Origin: Nitrospirota bacterium
GTDB taxonomy: Bacteria; Nitrospirota; Thermodesulfovibrionia; Thermodesulfovibrionales; JdFR-88
Direction: 5' to 3'
Assembly (NCBI GenBank): GCA_021789935.1
Contig: JAJYIR010000019.1
Coordinates: 1-48,314, forward strand
DNA length: 48,314 nucleotides
Under the pieces are notes generated by a model that saw only the letters and a program-made list of their open reading frames with translations, was not told where the DNA came from and made no database searches. The translations under genes were made by a program, and so were the position numbers. Below are positions 46,458 through 48,314 of the stretch, one piece after another. Numbering within the stretch: the first letter of the stretch is position 1; the number at the start of each line of letters is the position of its first letter.

Positions 46458-48011
46458 ATGATACAGCATTTGTTCGATAATTCTGAATTCCTGCACAGCG
46501 TTTTTGATGCTGTTCCCTCTTTTCTGTTCATCGTGGACTCCGACGCCCGCATTCAACATCTGAACGCCGCCTCCCTGTCTCTTCTGGAGACGGACAGGAA
46601 GCACGTTTTATTTAACAGATGGGGGGAAGCCCTCCATTGCGTTCACGCTTCCGAGGCCCCCGGAGGATGCGGGCACGCGGCTGCCTGCAAGGATTGCGTC
46701 ATCAGGAATGCCGTGGGGAAGGTGTTTAAGGGAGAGCATATCCACCGCGAGACGGCAAAAATGGGGCTGCTTGCGGGCTCCGGGGTGGAGGAAAGGTATT
46801 TTTCGTTGACCGCGGCCCCTTTCCAATATCTGGAAGAGGTCTTTGCCCTTATCGTGCTGGAGGACGTCACCAGGGAGAAGAAGCTGGAAGAGGCGCTGGA
46901 GAGGCGGGTTGCGGAGAGGACGGCCGAACTGGCCGAAAGCGAAGAGCGCTACAGGAAGGTGCTGGAGACCGCCCAGGAGGGCATATTGTTTCTGGACCCT
47001 GAGGCCCGGATCACTTTTGTAAACGGTAGCATGGCGCTGATGCTGGGTTACAGTGAAGAGGAGTTGCTGGGGCGTTCCGCTTATGATTTCATAGAAGAAT
47101 CAAGTCTTCCGGGGTTCCGCGCGAGGTTTTTCGAGAGGCAAACAGGGATGGCGGAGCAGTCCGACTTCAGGCTCAAGGGCAGGGACGGCTCCACCATATT
47201 TGCGATAATGTCCGTAAACTCCCGCCTGGACGGAGAGGGGCGGTTCATCGGTTATGTAAGCATGGTACTGGACGTTACGGAGCGCAGAAGGCTGGAGTCT
47301 GTCGCCCAGGCGGCCAGTCTTATGGACAACCTGGGGTATGTGTTCAGCGGGGTAAGGCATGAGATAGGCAATCCAATAAACACGCTTAAAATAACGCTGG
47401 CGGTCCTCAGGAAGAATTTCGACATTTTCCCTGCCGAAAAAACAAAAAGCTTCCTTGACCAGGCGGCAGCCGAGATAGGCAAGATGGAGTTCCTGCTTAA
47501 GTCCTTGAAGAATTTCAACATGCATGAGCACCTGGAGCCTGAAAAAATAGCTCTATCCGCGTTTCTTGAGAAGTTCCTTGACCTTGCGGAAGAGGACTTC
47601 AGTCGCAAGGGAATAAGGGTGGAATACGGGTTGACGGACAATTTACCGGGAAAGGGTATTACAGTCCATGCTGATCCGAGGGCCCTCCAGCAGGTGCTTT
47701 TGAATCTTATGACCAATGCTGCCGATGCGCTTGAGGGAACACCTCAGCCGGTCATAGGGCTCCATATTAGGCAGATTGCCAAACATACAGGACAGATGGT
47801 CCTTATAGAGGTGGAAGACAACGGCCGCGGGATAACGGAGAAGGATTTTAAAAACCTCTTCAAGCCGTTCTATACGACAAAGCCAAAGGGCACGGGTCTG
47901 GGCCTTGCGATAGTAAAAAAGATGATGATAAAAATGAATGGCGATGTGGAAATCTCCAGCCGGGAGGGCCGGGGCACAACCGTAAGGCTCTCTCTTCCCG
48001 CAGGCGCATAA
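46458..48011 (+). CDS. PAS-PAS sensor histidine kinase with Cys4 motif
   Basis: A soluble sensor kinase of about 517 residues from the ATG at 46458; no membrane segment is seen. PAS domain 1 (about 1-125) holds four Cys, C61, C71, C77 and C80 (PGGCG and CKDC). A short coiled coil (EALERRVAERTAELAE) leads to PAS domain 2 (about 155-275). HisKA has the phosphorylated His at about H301 (VRHEIGNPINTL). HATPase_c shows N (LLNLMTNAADAL), G1 (VEDNGRGI) and G2 (GTGLGLAIV) boxes. A TTG start at 46428 would add ten residues. The nearest possible partner is the lone receiver at 42835-43260. Confidence 0.92.
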   Translation: MIQHLFDNSEFLHSVFDAVPSFLFIVDSDARIQHLNAASLSLLETDRKHVLFNRWGEALHCVHASEAPGGCGHAAACKDCVIRNAVGKVFKGEHIHRETAKMGLLAGSGVEERYFSLTAAPFQYLEEVFALIVLEDVTREKKLEEALERRVAERTAELAESEERYRKVLETAQEGILFLDPEARITFVNGSMALMLGYSEEELLGRSAYDFIEESSLPGFRARFFERQTGMAEQSDFRLKGRDGSTIFAIMSVNSRLDGEGRFIGYVSMVLDVTERRRLESVAQAASLMDNLGYVFSGVRHEIGNPINTLKITLAVLRKNFDIFPAEKTKSFLDQAAAEIGKMEFLLKSLKNFNMHEHLEPEKIALSAFLEKFLDLAEEDFSRKGIRVEYGLTDNLPGKGITVHADPRALQQVLLNLMTNAADALEGTPQPVIGLHIRQIAKHTGQMVLIEVEDNGRGITEKDFKNLFKPFYTTKPKGTGLGLAIVKKMMIKMNGDVEISSREGRGTTVRLSLPAGA

Positions 48012-48314
48012 AAAATCAAAAAAATCCTGCTCGCAGCCGCAGTCCAGTCCTGGCAGAGGGCTGAAAAGTATATCAAAAAAACCTTTTTCCGTCATTGCCT
48101 GGGAGGCTGGAATCCAAATTTTTCAATGACTTATGTTTTAATGTAAATTCAAGCCCTATTCATTCTTAATAAAAGAAACTCCGGGCCGGGTATGACGAAT
48201 TTTGGCCTTTCCCAGAGACCTGTCAGAGGTTTCTGTTTGCATGGTGCGATGCTCCTGAAAGGACTTCGGAATCCGCTTTACAGTTTGTCGAATTATTTTA
48301 CAATTCTTTTGCCC
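48012..48314. other. Terminal non-coding stretch
   Basis: The last 303 bases contain no supported gene. They hold a second, degenerate dispersed repeat copy (48089-48118) and a 9-bp hairpin with one wobble (48213-48221 with 48227-48235, loop GTCAG). The next gene may begin beyond the window. Confidence 0.5.
48089..48118 (+). repeat. Palindromic dispersed repeat, degenerate copy 2
   Basis: CCGTCATTGCCTGGGAG continues to GCTGGAATCCAAA. It matches the ends of the copy at 46263-46292 in the same orientation, but its central stem has decayed. The two copies flank the histidine kinase gene. Confidence 0.6.

Overview
The window is a bacterial chromosome segment with mostly intact housekeeping and energy genes. 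It most likely comes from an anaerobic, Gram-negative sulfate reducer of the Nitrospirota or Desulfobacterota type. The evidence for the lifestyle is a full dissimilatory sulfate-activation set: sat, aprBA, qmoABC and a membrane pyrophosphatase. The evidence for an outer membrane is Lnt, a TonB-like protein and a signal-peptide outer-membrane-type protein. The phylum cannot be fixed from the sequence alone.

Layout. 1-195: right ends of one or two IS21-type insertion sequences, abutting gyrB. 205-5288: dnaA, dnaN and gyrB on the minus strand, with no recF. 5638-8365: prfB (with its programmed frameshift) and lnt, minus strand. 8414-8489: tRNA-Phe. 8649-13414: minus-strand genes for a TonB-like protein, a geranylgeranyl-reductase-like flavoprotein, a JAMM metalloprotease, a divergent GalT-like protein and type III pantothenate kinase. 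13565-26147: plus-strand rdgB, adk, sat, aprB, aprA, (terminator), qmoA, qmoB, qmoC and hppA, closed by a strong terminator. 26275-27087: a frame-disrupted envelope-protein gene. 27218-30374: a CDF metal exporter, a 4-TM CopD-like protein, a Fur-family regulator and a PfkB-family kinase. 30464-36157: minus-strand RNase II-type nuclease, secreted coiled-coil protein, uvrC and murA. 36478-42731: glgP, xfp and ackA. 42835-48011: a lone receiver protein, a LuxR-type regulator, a UvrD/PcrA helicase and a PAS-PAS histidine kinase.

How the genes work together. Sat makes APS and PPi from sulfate and ATP. AprAB reduces APS to sulfite and AMP. QmoABC supplies electrons from the quinone pool. Adk (just upstream of sat) recycles AMP, and HppA (just downstream of qmoC) hydrolyses PPi and pumps protons. 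This is a nearly complete sulfate-activation module; dsr genes are not in the window. GlgP, Xfp and AckA form a second energy module in which stored glucan could be turned into acetyl phosphate and then ATP.

The most notable points are a GalT-like protein whose catalytic His-Pro-His motif reads Arg-Pro-Tyr, a structured leader before qmoABC, a glucan-phosphoketolase-acetate kinase operon in a sulfate reducer, a Cys4 PAS domain in the terminal kinase, a gene with two compensating single-base indels, and recurrent A-rich, Lys/Asn/Gln-coding inserts in unrelated enzymes. No CRISPR array, phage or clearly unknown multi-gene system was seen.
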